NCBI GenBank assembly: GCA_021740385.1
Contig: JAIOZY010000014.1
Coordinates: 1-64,000 of the forward strand
DNA length: 64,000 nucleotides
DNA from: Prolixibacteraceae bacterium
GTDB taxonomy: Bacteria; Bacteroidota; Bacteroidia; Bacteroidales; Prolixibacteraceae
Reading direction: 5' to 3'
Below are positions 35,622 to 43,173 of this stretch, one piece after another. Under the pieces are notes generated by a model that was given only the letters and a program-made list of their open reading frames with translations, made no database searches and was not told the DNA's origin. Positions within the stretch are counted from its first letter, which is position 1; each line of letters begins with the position of its first letter. The position numbers and the translations under genes are program-made.

Positions 35622-36920
35622 ATGTATTGGAATAAAAAAATCGAATGCGCATCGCGCCAGGCCCTGACAGAAATTCAATCGGAGCGTTTAGTAAAAACCG
35701 TTAAAAGGGTTTACGAAAACATCCCATATTACCGGGAAAAAATGGATAATACAGGCATTACCCCTGCCAAAATCAAGTCGATTGACGACATTTCAAAATT
35801 ACCTTTCACCACAAAAACCGACCTGAGGGACAATTACCCCTTTGGTGCTTTTGCCGTGCCGATGAACGAAATAGTAAGGGTTCATGCCTCATCGGGTACA
35901 ACCGGCAGACCTACCGTAGTGGGATATTCGAAAAACGACATTGAAATGTGGTCGGAAAATGTTGCCCGCTGCCTTTGCATGGCCGGTGTTAACCCAAACG
36001 ACATGGTACAGGTGGCTTATGGCTACGGGCTGTTTACCGGCGGACTGGGGCTGCATTACGGAACTGAATACCTGGGGGCCACAACCATCCCCATTTCGGG
36101 AGGAAATACAAAAAAACAAATACAGCTTATGCGCGATTTTGGCAGCACGGTAATTTGCTGTACGCCATCGTACGCACTTTACATTGCCGAAGTTTTAACG
36201 GAAATGGGCATCGATCCGGACAGTTTAAAATTACGAACAGGCATTCTGGGGGCTGAACCCTGGTCGGAAAACATGCGGAAAGAGATTGAACAGAAACTGA
36301 AGATTAAAGCCATTGACATATACGGGTTAAGCGAAATTGTTGGCCCGGGTGTATCGTGCGAGTGTACCCAACAGGCAGGCATGCATGTTAACGAAGACCA
36401 CTTTTACCCCGAAATTATCGACCCTGAAACACTTAAACCAATGCCCCCCGGAGAAGTTGGGGAACTGGTGTTTTCAACCATCTCGAAAGAAGGTATCCCA
36501 TTGCTCCGCTACCGCACACGCGACTTGACACGCCTCATATACGACAAATGTGAATGCGGCCGCACACTTGTGCGAATGGAAAAATGCAAAGGCCGTTCCG
36601 ACGACATGCTCATCATCAGGGGTGTAAATGTGTTCCCGTCTCAAATCGAAAGTGTACTGCTCGAAATGAGCGAAACCGAACCACACTATTTATTAATAGT
36701 AGAACGTGACGATAACCTCGACACCTTGAAAATTCAGGTTGAAGTTCAGGAGCAATTTTTCTCCGACGAAATAAAGGAATTACAAAACCTGACGAAAAAA
36801 ATAAAAGCGAACATTGAAAGTACACTGGGTATTTCGGTAACCGTACAACTGGTTGAACCGAGAACAATTGAACGCACAGCGGGTAAAGCCAAACGCGTTA
36901 TCGACAACAGGGAACTGTAA
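35622..36920 (+). CDS. paaK: Phenylacetate-CoA ligase family (aryl-acid activating)
   Basis: A 432-residue adenylate-forming enzyme. The AMP/P-loop motif is [15 protein letters not shown] (residues 88-102), the A5 motif [10 protein letters not shown] and the A8 region YRTRDLTRL with [20 protein letters not shown]; the C-terminal Lys is in AGKAKRVID. These are hallmarks of PaaK, which makes phenylacetyl-CoA from phenylacetate, CoA and ATP. It heads a plus-strand cluster with an ACT protein, prephenate dehydratase, an aminotransferase and a ferredoxin-dependent 2-oxoacid oxidoreductase; this suggests aryl-acid use for aromatic amino acid synthesis or the reverse. Exact acid is not known. Confidence 0.9.
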   Translation: MYWNKKIECASRQALTEIQSERLVKTVKRVYENIPYYREKMDNTGITPAKIKSIDDISKLPFTTKTDLRDNYPFGAFAVPMNEIVRVHASSGTTGRPTVVGYSKNDIEMWSENVARCLCMAGVNPNDMVQVAYGYGLFTGGLGLHYGTEYLGATTIPISGGNTKKQIQLMRDFGSTVICCTPSYALYIAEVLTEMGIDPDSLKLRTGILGAEPWSENMRKEIEQKLKIKAIDIYGLSEIVGPGVSCECTQQAGMHVNEDHFYPEIIDPETLKPMPPGEVGELVFSTISKEGIPLLRYRTRDLTRLIYDKCECGRTLVRMEKCKGRSDDMLIIRGVNVFPSQIESVLLEMSETEPHYLLIVERDDNLDTLKIQVEVQEQFFSDEIKELQNLTKKIKANIESTLGISVTVQLVEPRTIERTAGKAKRVIDNREL

Positions 36921-37024
36921 AAAAAGGCACAGTATTAAACCGCTATTTACATTTATACAATATATAATAATAAACAACACTATTACTGAAATCAGCATCC
37001 ATTAATAGTTAAAACCTGACAATC

Positions 37025-37450
37025 ATGATCATAAAACAACTTTCGGTTTTTCTCGAAAACAAATCGGGCCGCTTAAACGAAGTTGCCCGGTTATTGGGCG
37101 ATGCTAACATCAACATGACGGCATTCAGCATAGCCGATACAAGCGATTTTGGCATACTACGGGTTGTGGTTTCAAATCCCGAAGAAGCGCTGAAAATCCT
37201 GAAAGAAAACCATTTTTCAGTGCAACTCACCGATGTGGTTTGCCTGCTGTGCCCAAACAAACCGGGTGCATTGTCAAAAGCATTGGAAATACTCGATGTC
37301 GAAAACATCCCGATTGAATACATGTACGCCTTCTCAACCGGCAATTCGGCGAATATTGTAATCAGACCGGCAAATGTTCAAAAATGCATCGAAGTGCTTC
37401 AAAAACACAAACTCGAACTGGTGAAATCCAGTGATTTATATAAAATATAG
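37025..37450 (+). CDS. Double ACT-domain protein
   Basis: A 141-residue protein made of two ACT domains (about residues 4-65 and 71-135): LSVFLENKSGRLNEVARLLGDANINMTAFSIADT and CLLCPNKPGALSKALEILDVENIPIEYMYAF, the GRLNEVA and GALSKAL being the ligand-binding turns. ACT domains bind amino acids; stand-alone double-ACT proteins often sit next to PaaK and indolepyruvate/2-oxoacid oxidoreductase genes. It may sense an aromatic or branched-chain amino acid for this cluster. It follows the ligase by about 100 bp. Confidence 0.85.
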   Translation: MIIKQLSVFLENKSGRLNEVARLLGDANINMTAFSIADTSDFGILRVVVSNPEEALKILKENHFSVQLTDVVCLLCPNKPGALSKALEILDVENIPIEYMYAFSTGNSANIVIRPANVQKCIEVLQKHKLELVKSSDLYKI

Positions 37451-37485
37451 CGACCGATAATAAGCAAAAAACACAAACCAGCTAA

Positions 37486-37551
37486 ATGAAATATTTTAAT
37501 TTTTTTTTCAGTTGTGCTGATTTTGTTTATTTTGCGCTCCGGAAAATCTAA
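37486..37551 (+). CDS. Candidate Phe/Tyr-rich leader peptide 1
   Basis: A 21-codon frame starting ATG AAA TAT, with Phe at codons 4, 6, 7, 8, 13 and 16 and Tyr at 3 and 15, lies 35 bp after the ACT gene. It resembles amino-acid leader peptides. A hairpin-prone stretch (CCGGAATAAAC ... GTTTACTTTCGG, 37556-37582) follows. Translation is not proven; the second leader fits the terminator better. Confidence 0.45.
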   Translation: MKYFNFFFSCADFVYFALRKI

Positions 37552-37603
37552 AGGACCGGAATAAACCTTGGTTTACTTTCGGAAAGAATATTAACACGAA
37601 GTG

Positions 37604-37683
37604 ATTTGGTTATGGCTCAGTTATTGGGTTTTTTGTTTTTTGCTTTTAGGCTTAAATTGTTCCCGGCGGAGTGATAACCAAAT
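37604..37683 (+). promoter_or_regulatory. Stem enclosing leader peptide 2 of pheA
   Basis: ATTTGGTTAT (37604-37613) and ATAACCAAAT (37674-37683) are a perfect 10-bp inverted pair that brackets the leader frame at 37612-37674. If formed in the RNA it would cover the leader start codon. It is part of the proposed attenuator. Confidence 0.45.
37612..37674 (+). CDS. Candidate Phe-rich leader peptide 2 (pheL-like)
   Basis: A 20-codon frame (MAQLLGFLFFAFRLKLFPAE) with Phe at codons 7, 9, 10, 12 and 17, ending in TGA 20 bp before a strong terminator. The C-terminal codons carry TTCCCGGCG (37660-37668), whose CCCGG can pair with the left arm of the terminator. This matches classical attenuation: stalling at Phe codons exposes the antiterminator, while normal translation to the stop covers it. 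No symbol is established for this phylum. Confidence 0.6.
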   Translation: MAQLLGFLFFAFRLKLFPAE

Positions 37684-37694
37684 TATATTATCTG

Positions 37695-37720
37695 AACCCG
37701 GGTACAGACCCGGGTTTTTT
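37695..37720 (+). terminator. Attenuator terminator upstream of pheA
   Basis: Stem AACCCGGG (37695-37702) and CCCGGGTT (37709-37716) with a 6-base loop, followed by a T-run to 37720, form a strong rho-independent terminator between the leader frames and pheA (ATG 37758). Position upstream of, not after, a gene is what marks it as an attenuator. Confidence 0.8.
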
Positions 37721-37757
37721 GTTCCCGGGCCTGCAGCCCAAAATAAATTACCCGAAA

Positions 37758-38606
37758 ATGAAAAAAATGAAGAAAATTGCAATTCAAGGAATCGTTGGTT
37801 CATTTCACGAAGATGCCGCCCAAAGGTACTTCGCGAAAGAAAAAATTGAAATAATCGAATGCCGTACATTCCGAAAGGTATGCCAGCTTGTCGACACCGA
37901 TCAGGTTGACCATGCCGTTATGGCCATTGAAAACGCCATTGCCGGAAGCCTGCTGGAAAATTACAGCCTTATGCGCGATTATCACCTTAGAATTATTGGC
38001 GAAATTTACCTCCACATACAAATGAACCTGATGGTACTGCCCGGAGTGAAAAAAGAGGATATTAAAGAAATTCACTCCCACCCCATTGCGCTTAAACAGT
38101 GTGCCGAATACATCGATGCCGAATTTGGCGAAATCCCGCTCGACGACACGTTCGATACAGCAGGCGCAGCACGCAACGTTGCTAAAAATAATTTGCGAAA
38201 CGTGGCAGCCATTGGCAATACCCGTTCGGCCAAACTTTTCGGTCTCGAAATCCTCGATAAAGGTATCGAAACCAACAAACGGAATTATACACGTTTTCTC
38301 ATTTTATCGAAACATAACCAGGTTTTCAAAGATGCCAACAAAGCTTCGATATGCTTTGAAGTCGGCCATTTTCATGGTGCCCTGGCAAAAGTGCTGAATA
38401 TTTTTGCCGACAACGAGATTAACCTGACAAAAATCCAATCGGTGCCCATTATTGGCAAACCCGACGAATACTCTTTTCATGTTGATTTGGAATGGGAAAA
38501 GCTCGAAAATTACGAACATGCAATTCACACAGTGCTAAAAAATGTTACCAGTTTAACCATTCTCGGGGAATACATAAGGGGCGAAAGAAAAATTTATGAA
38601 GTATAA
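37758..38606 (+). CDS. pheA: Prephenate dehydratase
   Basis: A 282-residue monofunctional enzyme that turns prephenate into phenylpyruvate in phenylalanine synthesis. The dehydratase domain (to about residue 185) shows IQGIVGSFHEDAAQRYF, AIENAIAGSLLENYSLM and the TRF motif in RNYTRFLIL. A regulatory ACT domain (about 195-275) contains HGALAKVLNIFADNEINLTKIQS, the Phe-binding GALA/ESRP-like turn. No chorismate mutase domain is present. I chose ATG 37758 because the family begins near IAIQG; upstream in-frame codons run through the terminator. Phe feedback is expected through ACT and, if the attenuator works, at transcription. Confidence 0.95.
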   Translation: MKKMKKIAIQGIVGSFHEDAAQRYFAKEKIEIIECRTFRKVCQLVDTDQVDHAVMAIENAIAGSLLENYSLMRDYHLRIIGEIYLHIQMNLMVLPGVKKEDIKEIHSHPIALKQCAEYIDAEFGEIPLDDTFDTAGAARNVAKNNLRNVAAIGNTRSAKLFGLEILDKGIETNKRNYTRFLILSKHNQVFKDANKASICFEVGHFHGALAKVLNIFADNEINLTKIQSVPIIGKPDEYSFHVDLEWEKLENYEHAIHTVLKNVTSLTILGEYIRGERKIYEV

Positions 38607-38704
38607 ACATGACAAAAATCCTGATGCACCGGCCCACAAGATGCCAACAATCATTCTTTATTTGGCAACGTAATATTATAATTGTTTGATAACTATAAAT
38701 TAAA

Positions 38705-40027
38705 ATGGACAAAACAGTACCAATAAGAACAACGATAGTAAATTCAAACCTTAAAAAATTAAATTTGATCGATCTGAACAAAGCATCGATACGCGAGCTT
38801 GTGCAGGTTGTAGATATGCTTGAAGCCGAAACAGGCATCCGGTTTGTTCGGATGGAAATGGGCGTGCCGGGCCTGCCCCCTGCACAAATTGGCATCGAGG
38901 CAGAAATAGAAGCACTTAAAAGAGGAGTGGCCCAAAACTACCCCAACATAAACGGCATACCCGAAATCAAAAATGAAACCGCCCGTTTTGTTAAAAACTT
39001 CATGAACATTGATGTTAAACCCGAACATTGCGTCCCTTCTACCGGATCGATGCAAGGCACCTACGCCCTTTTCAGGGTAGCCTCGTGCTGCGATAAGAAA
39101 AAGGACACCGCCCTTTTTATCGACCCCGGTTTTCCGGTTCAGAAACAGCAATTTATGGTAATGGGAAGTAAATTTGTTTCGTTCGATGTGTATAACTACC
39201 GCGGAATAAAACTCAGGGAAAAACTTGAATCTTATTTTTCAAAGGGCAACATTCACTCGGTGATTTATTCAAACCCCAACAACCCTACCTGGATTTGTTT
39301 CACCGAAGAAGAACTGAAAATAATTGCTGAAACGGCCGATAAATACGGTGTTATTGTAATGGAAGACCTGGCCTATTTCGGCATGGATTTCAGAAAAGAC
39401 ATTTCAAAACCAGGCACCCCCCCATTTCAGGCTTCGGTAGCAAACTATACCGACAATTATGTGTTATTTATATCGGCATCGAAAATATTTTCGTATGCCG
39501 GGCAACGCATTTCAATGATTGTTATGTCGGAAAAACTGTATAACCGTAACTACCCCAACCTTGAAAGCCGGATGATGATCAAAGGTTTCGGTAACGCGGT
39601 GATATACCGGGCACTGTACGCCCTTTCATCGGGTGTTACCCATTCAACACAATATGCCATGGCGGCCATTTTAAAAGCAGCAAACGAAGGGAAATTCAAT
39701 TTTGTTGCGGAAGTTGAAGAGTATGCCCGGCGTGCCCACATCATGAAAAAACACTTTTTGGAAAACGGGTTTAAAATATTGTACGACAAAGATGTTGACC
39801 GCGACATAGCCGACGGGTTTTATTTTACCCTTAGCTACCCGGGCATGAAAGCAGGCGATTTGCTTTACAAACTGCTTCATTACGGCATAAGCGGCATTAC
39901 ACTGTTAAGCACGGGAAGCAAAATGGAAGGGTTAAGAGCCTGCGTTGCCCCTGTTAACCCAAAACAATTCAGCGATTTAAAAAGAAGGCTGGAACAATTC
40001 CGGGCAGAGCATCCGGTTCAGCAATAA
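38705..40027 (+). CDS. PLP-dependent aminotransferase (class I/II)
   Basis: A 440-residue fold-type I aminotransferase. The PLP Schiff-base Lys is K260 in FISASKIFSYAGQRIS, with YSNPNNPTWICF upstream (NPNNPT), and an Arg late in the sequence for the substrate carboxylate (GLRACVAPVN). It lies 98 bp after pheA, so a role in phenylpyruvate/phenylalanine (or other aromatic) transamination is likely. It looks like the aminotransferase often paired with prephenate dehydratase in Bacteroidota, not LL-DAP aminotransferase by length alone; substrate remains inferred. Confidence 0.87.
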   Translation: MDKTVPIRTTIVNSNLKKLNLIDLNKASIRELVQVVDMLEAETGIRFVRMEMGVPGLPPAQIGIEAEIEALKRGVAQNYPNINGIPEIKNETARFVKNFMNIDVKPEHCVPSTGSMQGTYALFRVASCCDKKKDTALFIDPGFPVQKQQFMVMGSKFVSFDVYNYRGIKLREKLESYFSKGNIHSVIYSNPNNPTWICFTEEELKIIAETADKYGVIVMEDLAYFGMDFRKDISKPGTPPFQASVANYTDNYVLFISASKIFSYAGQRISMIVMSEKLYNRNYPNLESRMMIKGFGNAVIYRALYALSSGVTHSTQYAMAAILKAANEGKFNFVAEVEEYARRAHIMKKHFLENGFKILYDKDVDRDIADGFYFTLSYPGMKAGDLLYKLLHYGISGITLLSTGSKMEGLRACVAPVNPKQFSDLKRRLEQFRAEHPVQQ

Positions 40028-40059
40028 AATAAATTTGAAAACATTAAAAACAAATAAAT

Positions 40060-40299
40060 ATGGCGAAAGTTAAAGGAGCAGTGGTAGTAGATCAGGAATG
40101 TTGCAAAGGATGTAACCTTTGCGTGGTTGCATGCCCAGAAGATGTACTGGCCCTCCATAAAGAGGTAAACAGCAAAGGCTACCATTATTCACACATGGTA
40201 AATCCGGAAAACTGTATTGGGTGCATGAATTGCGGACAGGTTTGTCCCGATAGCTGCATAACCGTATACAGGGTAAAAGTTCCGGTTGCAAAAGATTAA
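40060..40299 (+). CDS. 2-oxoacid oxidoreductase delta subunit, 2[4Fe-4S] ferredoxin
   Basis: A 79-residue ferredoxin-type subunit with two CxxCxxCxxxC clusters: CCKGCNLCVVACP and CIGCMNCGQVCP. It precedes the VorB-like alpha subunit by 36 bp and supplies the electron path from the TPP enzyme to ferredoxin. Four-subunit oxidoreductases of the VOR/KOR class have this gene order (delta, alpha, beta, gamma). Confidence 0.92.
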   Translation: MAKVKGAVVVDQECCKGCNLCVVACPEDVLALHKEVNSKGYHYSHMVNPENCIGCMNCGQVCPDSCITVYRVKVPVAKD

Positions 40300-40335
40300 A
40301 AAATACATTAGTAATAAAATTAAAAATACCATATA

Positions 40336-41421
40336 ATGGGAGAATTACGATTAATGAAAGGGAATGAGGTCATTGCCGAAGCAGCCATCCGCTGCGGGTG
40401 CGATGCATATTTCGGATACCCGATTACACCTCAGTCCGAAGTGATGGAAACATTAATGGCACGCATGCCCTGGGAAGAAACAGGCATGGTGGTGTTGCAG
40501 GCCGAAAGCGAAGTTGCGGCCATCAACATGATGTACGGCGGGGCATCGGCCGGTCGTAAAGTGATGACCTCGTCATCAAGCCCGGGCATAAGTCTTATGT
40601 CGGAAGGCATATCGTACATGGCCGGTGCCGAATTGCCGGGAGTGGTTGTTAACGTGCAGCGCGGAGGACCAGGTCTCGGCACCATACAGCCATCGCAGGC
40701 CGATTATTTTCAGGCAACCAAAGGCGGCGGGCATGGCGATTATAACCTAATAGTACTTGCGCCCTCGTCGGTACAGGAAATGAACGATTTTGTCGATTTA
40801 GCTTTCGAACTCTCGTTCAAATACAGCAACCCGGCCATGATCCTTACCGATGGTGTTATTGGCCAAATGATGGAAAAAGTGGAACTGAGCGATTTTAAAC
40901 CCCGCTGGACCGACGAACAGGTTGAACAATTTAACGGCTCGTGGGCTGCAACAGGAAAAAAACCCAACCGCGAAAGGGCCATAAAAACATCGCTTGAACT
41001 GGTTGCCGAAAAACAAGAGAAGATTAACGAAGGATTCCAGGCCAAATACAAAAAAATGCAGGAAGAAGAAGTACGTTACGAAACCATAAAATGCGAAGAT
41101 GCCGACTACATCATCGTTGCCTTTGGCGTTTCGTCACGCATAAGTCAGAAAGCCGTTGACGTGCTCAGGGAACAAGGGCACAAAGCCGGCCTGCTTCGGC
41201 CTATTACCCTTTACCCTTTCCCATCAGAAATCATCAATCAAATGGCCGACCATGTAAAAGGATTCCTTTCTGTTGAAATGAACGCGGGCCAAATGGTCGA
41301 AGATATCAGGCTCGCGGTAAACGGAAAAACAAAAGTTGACCACTTTGGACGCATGGGCGGCGTAATTGCCACACCTGGTGAAGTGGTTGATGCAATGCTC
41401 ACTAAAATTATTGGAGGTTAA
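40336..41421 (+). CDS. 2-oxoacid:ferredoxin oxidoreductase alpha subunit (VorB-like)
   Basis: A 361-residue subunit of a TPP-dependent oxidoreductase; it contains the pyrimidine-binding domain (GNEVIAEAAIRCGCDAYFGYPITPQSEVME; VMTSSSSPGISLMSEGI) and a transketolase-C-like domain II (AFGVSSRISQKAVDVLREQG). Database naming for this type is usually 3-methyl-2-oxobutanoate dehydrogenase subunit VorB, but 2-oxoglutarate and aryl-pyruvates are also possible substrates. Context with PaaK and PheA favours phenylpyruvate or a branched-chain acid. It joins the beta gene with 1 bp between stop and start. Confidence 0.87.
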   Translation: MGELRLMKGNEVIAEAAIRCGCDAYFGYPITPQSEVMETLMARMPWEETGMVVLQAESEVAAINMMYGGASAGRKVMTSSSSPGISLMSEGISYMAGAELPGVVVNVQRGGPGLGTIQPSQADYFQATKGGGHGDYNLIVLAPSSVQEMNDFVDLAFELSFKYSNPAMILTDGVIGQMMEKVELSDFKPRWTDEQVEQFNGSWAATGKKPNRERAIKTSLELVAEKQEKINEGFQAKYKKMQEEEVRYETIKCEDADYIIVAFGVSSRISQKAVDVLREQGHKAGLLRPITLYPFPSEIINQMADHVKGFLSVEMNAGQMVEDIRLAVNGKTKVDHFGRMGGVIATPGEVVDAMLTKIIGG

Positions 41422-41422
41422 C

Positions 41423-42238
41423 ATGGCTGAATTACAAATACAAGATATAATAAAACCCGAAAACAAGGTTTACGGGAAATCAAAAATCATGACCGACACA
41501 CCACTGCACTATTGTTACGGTTGTAGCCATGGTGTGGTGCACAAATTGGTTGCCGAAGTAATTGAAGAACTCGACATTCAGGAAGAAACCGTTGGCGTTG
41601 CCCCGGTTGGATGCTCTGTAATGATGTACAATTACCTCGACATTGACTGGATGGAAGCCGCACACGGGCGGGCACCGGCTGTTGCTACCGGCTACAAACG
41701 CGTAAATCCCAAAAAATATGTTTTTTCGTACCAGGGCGATGGCGACCTCGCCGCAATTGGTACAGCCGAAACAATGCATGCGGTTAATCGTGGCGAAAAC
41801 ATCGTTATGATTTTCATCAACAATGCCATATACGGAATGACCGGAGGCCAAATGGCTCCCACAACCATGATTGGACAAGCAACCTCAACAAGCCCTTACG
41901 GCCGCAACGTTGACATTAACGGCTACCCGCTAAAAATTACCGAACTGGTTGCCCATTTGCCCGGAGCAGCTTATGTAACACGCCAAAGCGTGCATACACC
42001 AGCCAATGTAAGAAAATGCAAGAAAGCAATTAAAAAAGCCTTTGAAAATTCTAAAAAGAACATCGGGACTTCTTTTATCGAAGTGGTTTCTACTTGTAAC
42101 TCGGGATGGAAAATCGACCCGGTTGCTGCCAATAAGTGGATGGAAGAAAACATGTTCCCGTTTTACCCGCTGGGAGATATTAAAGACGGCCAACGTGACA
42201 GCGATGAAAAATACTCGGTTCAAAAACTTAAAAAGTAA
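41423..42238 (+). CDS. 2-oxoacid:ferredoxin oxidoreductase beta subunit (TPP-binding)
   Basis: A 271-residue subunit with the TPP-diphosphate/Mg site GDGDLAAIGTAETMHAVNRGENIVMIFINNAIYGMTGGQ in parts (GDG...NN motif: YQGDGDLAAIG then FINNAIYGMTGGQ) and a Cys motif HYCYGCSHGVVH for the proximal cluster. I chose ATG 41423, right after the alpha stop, over a longer frame that overlaps alpha. It is 4 bp from the gamma start (42243). Confidence 0.9.
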   Translation: MAELQIQDIIKPENKVYGKSKIMTDTPLHYCYGCSHGVVHKLVAEVIEELDIQEETVGVAPVGCSVMMYNYLDIDWMEAAHGRAPAVATGYKRVNPKKYVFSYQGDGDLAAIGTAETMHAVNRGENIVMIFINNAIYGMTGGQMAPTTMIGQATSTSPYGRNVDINGYPLKITELVAHLPGAAYVTRQSVHTPANVRKCKKAIKKAFENSKKNIGTSFIEVVSTCNSGWKIDPVAANKWMEENMFPFYPLGDIKDGQRDSDEKYSVQKLKK

Positions 42239-42242
42239 AACA

Positions 42243-42788
42243 ATGACAGAAGAAATAATCATAGCAGGCTTTGGCGGACAAGGTGTCCTTTCGATGGGAA
42301 AAATACTGGCATATTCAGGCATCATGCAGGACCAGGAAGTTTCGTGGTTCCCTTCATACGGGCCCGAAATGCGGGGAGGCACGGCTAACGTTACCGTCAT
42401 ATTGAGCGATGAACGCATTTCATCGCCCGTGCTGAACCAATTCGATACAGCCATTGTGCTTAACCAGCAATCGCTCGATAAGTTTGAAAGCAAAGTGAAA
42501 CCCGGCGGAATGTTGCTCTACGATCCCAACGGTATCGTTAACCCGCCAAGCCGCACCGACCTGAAAATATTCAAAATTGATGCAACACAACTGGCTGCCG
42601 AAAAGGGCCAGCCAAAAATTTTTAACATGATCGTGCTGGGCGCTTTCCTTAAAGCAAGACCGCTGGTTAAAATGGGAAATGTAAAACGGGGGCTCGAAAA
42701 ATCGCTGCCCGAACGGCACCATAAATTGATACCCATCAACCTTGAAGGCCTCGAAATTGGTGAAAAAGAAATTGTTGAAGTAAAATAG
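42243..42788 (+). CDS. 2-oxoacid:ferredoxin oxidoreductase gamma subunit
   Basis: A 181-residue subunit with the typical start EEIIIAGFGGQGVLSMGKILAYSG and WFPSYGPEMRGGTANVTVI, which line the CoA channel in this family. I chose ATG 42243, where the family start aligns; the longer frame overlaps the beta gene. It is the last gene of the cluster; two hairpin terminators follow at 42815 and 42877. Confidence 0.9.
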   Translation: MTEEIIIAGFGGQGVLSMGKILAYSGIMQDQEVSWFPSYGPEMRGGTANVTVILSDERISSPVLNQFDTAIVLNQQSLDKFESKVKPGGMLLYDPNGIVNPPSRTDLKIFKIDATQLAAEKGQPKIFNMIVLGAFLKARPLVKMGNVKRGLEKSLPERHHKLIPINLEGLEIGEKEIVEVK

Positions 42789-42814
42789 TTTCTGGATCTT
42801 CCGGATTTGGATTG

Positions 42815-42848
42815 AAAGGAGTATAACTTATTGTTTACTCCTTTTTTT
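42815..42848 (+). terminator. Terminator of the oxidoreductase cluster
   Basis: Arms AAAGGAGTA (42815-42823) and TACTCCTTT (42836-42844) followed by Ts form a hairpin 27 bp past the gamma stop. It fits a rho-independent terminator for the plus-strand cluster. Confidence 0.85.
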
Positions 42849-42876
42849 ATTGGATGAACATCAAGGAATAAACGCT

Positions 42877-42923
42877 AAAAAACGGACAAATCTGCAATTG
42901 AATTGCAGATTTGTCCGTTTTTT
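42877..42923. terminator. Perfect 23-bp inverted repeat, bidirectional terminator
   Basis: The 47-bp stretch is a perfect palindrome about one central base, starting AAAAAACGGACAAATCTG and ending CAGATTTGTCCGTTTTTT, so both strands have a T-run after a long stem. It lies between two converging operons (cluster to the left, histidine kinase to the right) and can stop transcription from either side. Confidence 0.85.
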
Positions 42924-43173
42924 CAGTTGGAAAAATTTAAACGCTTTAATTGAAGGAATTTATTCATAGAAGTATATTTCATCTCATACTTTGCAAAAAA
43001 GATGCATCGTGATTGATAACCAATGGATCGGGAAAAGAAAAAAAAATAAATCCAAACACGAACACAATTTCCTTTCTTAAGGACTTCGCCACTAAATTCT
43101 ATTATTAACTATCCCGTAAAACGGAAATTACTATAGCGGCGGGTAATTCATCATTTGTCTGCCTCCTGGCAGA

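Noticed and set aside
37601-37849. 82-codon GTG-started plus frame over the pheA leader
   Set aside because: It reads through the terminator hairpin into pheA in another frame; the shorter Phe-rich frame fits the context far better.
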